Source: Erpobdella octoculata (Eukaryota > Annelida > Clitellata > Hirudinida > Erpobdellidae). Taken from it: DNA of 64,000 nucleotides. Below the pieces are notes generated by a model that worked only from the letters and a program-made list of their open reading frames with translations, was not told the DNA's origin and did no database searches. The translations under genes and the position numbers were made by a program. Location of the stretch: contig OZ022246.1 in NCBI GenBank assembly GCA_963978895.1, positions 4,189,321 through 4,253,320 of the forward strand, given 5' to 3'. This document shows, piece after piece, positions 60,963 to 64,000 of this stretch (position 1 is its first letter; each line of letters opens with the position of its first letter).

Positions 60963-61754
60963 GCGTGTGTCTGTGTGTGTTTGATTGCTTGTTTTTCTGT
61001 GTGAGGTTGAAGTGGTCTTTGCCGGTATGTGTGTGTTTTTGATTGAAGAATGCATTACCAATGATTGAAATACAATTATCTAGGCGGTCACTTTCTTGCA
61101 TCCACTCATCCGTCTCCTATTCACTCAATCGACAATGCATTCATTCTTTTATTTATTTTTTTCTTTTTCCGCCAGTTCCTCCACTTCCTCTTGCATTTCC
61201 ATCCGTCCGCCCTTCCATTTTCCGTCCGTCTTATCAATCTTCCGTTCCATATGACCGTCTAATTCATTCGTACATTCATCCATCATACCATCCATCCATC
61301 CGTTAATTTGCGGGGTCATGATTTGACCTTTTTTGTTTAATTATCATTTTATCCATCCTGATGTACTCCTCCATCCTTCCAACCATCTTTAAATCCTATA
61401 TTATGCTATCCACTTCAACTTGCTTCCAAATAATCCTTCAAAAGCTGTTTAGTTTACCATCTCTTGATAGTGCTGTGCGTGCATGCTAGTGTGCGTGTGC
61501 TCTTGCAGATTCGTGCGTGTTTATGTGACCCGAACGTGATAACAACTAAGCTGACGATAAAACTTATCTTCGTTTAGCGCCTTTCCTGTCTTGCTTCCTG
61601 TTTCATCCGTGCCTCACTCAATCTTCCACACATATGTTAACGCGCACACAGACACAAATATACAAATACTATCACGCATACATAAACGCATAAACACATA
61701 CAGGAGCAAACGCACAGACGGACACACACGAGTCCAGATGAACGTCAGACCCAA

Positions 61755-61862
61755 TTACACAATATGCGTCTCGTTCGGCTCCATATCAAGGAATCGGAAT
61801 ATATTCGACATGTAATCGAATACTCCGGCACAACCCTTCTTCAACAAGTTTTCTCCAGCTGG
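61755..61862 (-). CDS. Exon-like segment ending in a stop, unassigned
   Basis: After the AG in 'acacgtatag' the phase-0 frame reads PAGENLLKKGCAGVFDYM, then SNIFRFLDMEPNETHIV and a TAA at 61755-61757; a donor GTGTAA overlaps the end. Composition is protein-like and the segment is richer in GC than its flanks. An alternative overlapping frame (SWRKLVEEGLCRSIRL) also exists. Family unknown; partner exons were not identified. Confidence 0.35.
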   Translation of the reverse strand, partial: PAGENLLKKGCAGVFDYMSNIFRFLDMEPNETHIV

Positions 61863-62188
61863 CTATACGTGTGGTATGAAGATTTGTAGCGCATAATGGA
61901 GTAGTTGTCTGTTGTATTGGTGGTGGAGATGGAGAGGATGGAGAGGGGAGAGGTGGGAGATAGCTGTTGAGGCAGCCGATGATGGAGTTGCCGTAGATGG
62001 TGCTGATGTTTACAGTATTTGTGATTCGGAAATCATAACATCCAAAAGTGTTTTCTTTGTTTCTCAAAATAGGGATGTACCTACTGGTGAAACAATTTTT
62101 TATTGTATTTATTTAGACTTTGTTTCGTAACGTTAAATGGTTGCAGTTGCAGCTATGTTGTGACGCGGAATTTGTAGGTATTTTGATT

Positions 62189-62310
<122 letters not shown>

Positions 62311-62662
62311 GCCTATGTATGTTTTTATGTGAAATTTAAATTGTTCCATGTGTGCTTGTGATTATATGAGTGTTGTGAGCGTGAAGATGAGTACTAATTC
62401 TGATTGGATCTCTCTCCAGCTCGTTACTCAACTATTAAAAGCAAGTGCTTAACCGATCCATCTCCAATCACGTGAACTTTTAAAACACGCACACACGTGT
62501 CAGTCTGTATATGTGTGCGTCTCTGTGTGTAACACGTTTAAGTTTGTTGACGCGCTTTTTACCACAAGACTGCATTTCTCATGGAAGAGACTGAAATTGG
62601 CATATACTGTGAAAATGGCACTAGTAAGTCAATACCATTTTATGTGAACTAAAAACTAACCC

Positions 62663-62668
<6 letters not shown>

Positions 62669-62739
<71 letters not shown>
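62669..62739. repeat. (AT)n tract
   Basis: About 35 AT units. Confidence 0.97.
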
Positions 62740-62744
<5 letters not shown>

Positions 62745-62827
62745 TTTTCTCTTTGCATCTTTAACGTTTTCTTCATCTTTTCTCTCTTTTCTTTCTGTCA
62801 ACCTTCAAACCTTGTATCTCCTCTCTC

Positions 62828-62914
62828 TCACTTAATATCTCCATCACAAATCTGTTTAAGAAAATTTTTATTCTCCAAAAAGACCGAAGACTGCTTTTCC
62901 ATCTTCTCCTCCGT
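62828..62914 (-). CDS. Candidate terminal exon, 28 codons
   Basis: The acceptor 'ttgtttacattttggcag' on the minus strand is followed by a phase-0 frame TEEKMEKQSSVFLENK, then NFLKQICDGDIK and a TGA at 62828-62830. Short, with charged and helical composition. No partner exon or family was identified. Confidence 0.3.
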   Translation of the reverse strand, partial: TEEKMEKQSSVFLENKNFLKQICDGDIK

Positions 62915-63479
62915 CTGCCAAAATGTAAACAAACAGTTTTGACAGACCGACGTCCAATTGGATGACTACAGCTCAGGCTGCCTCAAAAGTCAAGGATGAA
63001 AGATTTCACATACCTAACTTTTAGCCTGTGCGTGCATTTATTGGGGCACATACGTGGATAGACTGATACAATTGACAGGCATAGGCTCAAGGAATTTTAT
63101 CTCCTCCTTATATGTGGAAGTCATTTAGAAATTAATTCGTGTGCAACCTATTTCTTTTTTAAGTCCTGTATTTTTCCACCACACACATTCTTCTTGTATT
63201 TCTTACTCCTACGCTTTCCCCTTTCTTTTATCATATCCAATCCTTTTCAATATATCCTCCCAATGTTTGCCTCGATGCTCGTAGTTTTTGTACAGATGAA
63301 TGGAGGGGAGGGAGAAGGGAAGAAAGGGGAAAGAGAGAAGAGGCACCATCGTCTTCTTATGTTCGTTTATCATATTTGATTCTTCAGCAGATATCCTTTG
63401 AGAAGAAGAAAAGACTGACAGAGTTTTGACAGATTGGGAAACCTTATATATGTATACAAGCTTGTTTGTTTGTGTAGTG

Positions 63480-63485
<6 letters not shown>

Positions 63486-63513
<28 letters not shown>

Positions 63514-63589
63514 TGTATGTATGTATGTATGTATGTATGTATGTATGTATGTATGTATGTATGTATGTATGTATGTATGTATGTATGTA

Positions 63590-63654
<65 letters not shown>

Positions 63655-63724
63655 ATGTATGTATGTATGTATGTATGTATGTATGTATGTATGTATGTAT
63701 GTATGTATGTATGTGTGTATGTAT
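63486..63724. repeat. (GTAT)n-(GT)n-(GTAT)n compound tract
   Basis: About 27 GTAT units, then about 21 GT units, then about 21 GTAT units. The Met-Tyr-Val-Cys frames are artefacts. Confidence 0.97.
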
Positions 63725-64000
63725 TGATCATTTTACTTCTTTGTTTCATGTATTAAACAATCGAACACACTAACACTCACCAAAATAACCGCAGATACCG
63801 ACCAAAACGCAGAAAGAAAGTGGAACACTTAAACATGAGCACATGCAGAAGACAACATATAAACAGTAATAAACACGTACATCTGAAACACAAAAGATGT
63901 CATTTTCATAAGCAGCACCTCAAGTTCCAAGTCATCTGTGTTTATCATTTGTCTCTCTTCTTCTACTGCTGCTGCATTCGTCTCAATTTCTGTTCGAAAT

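Noticed and set aside
62569..62623. Plus-strand mini-exon (FLMEETEIGIYCENGT) before GTAAGT
   Set aside because: Only 55 nt, two frames open, acceptor weak and no partner exon seen.

Overview
The window looks like nuclear DNA from an invertebrate animal. It is AT-rich, has spliced genes with GT-AG introns, dispersed DNA transposons, tRNA genes with eukaryotic internal promoters, and a very heavy load of long microsatellites. I cannot name the species; a lophotrochozoan such as an annelid or mollusc would fit, but that is only an impression. No CRISPR array, operon, phage or bacterial feature is present. Most long open frames here are translations of simple repeats and were discarded.

Layout. 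1-620: GC-rich minisatellites. 941-2583 (+): two-exon gene for a secreted or surface-anchored LRR-Ig protein. 2846-4250: foldback-like element with minisatellite arms. 4735-5781: minisatellite and a 0.9-kb compound tetranucleotide tract. 7019-11138 (+): at least four phase-compatible exons of an unassigned cysteine-containing protein with a His-rich tail, ending at a poly(A) signal near 11272. 14421-27414 (-): an eleven-exon phosphoglycerate kinase-like gene assembled here exon by exon, with all junction phases agreeing. It keeps the PGK fold signature but has lost two of the arginines that bind 3-phosphoglycerate. Its introns hold long microsatellites, hAT-type MITEs and a 1.6-kb dispersed element.

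29129-31237: a 1.5-kb hAT-like element sitting inside a (GTAT)n array and carrying a nested MITE whose empty site can be seen. 32508-34080 (+): several orphan exons with good splice signals. 34819-35082 (-): unassigned ORF. 37520-41800: a tandemly duplicated tRNA cluster, all on the minus strand, with two tRNA-Val(CAC) and three tRNA-Lys(TTT) genes that each carry a 22-nt intron. 43891-47531: MITE, second copy of the 1.6-kb element, and palindromic repeats bounded by (AT)n. 48.8-64 kb: mostly simple repeats, with two adjacent hAT insertions at 52.7-53.9 kb and a few isolated exon-like segments on the minus strand (52196, 55991, 57920, 61755, 62828).

The coding genes do not form an obvious functional unit. 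The most interesting items are the PGK-like probable pseudoenzyme, the intron-bearing tRNA-Lys genes, and the family of elements sharing ACTAGC/ATAGAT ends.
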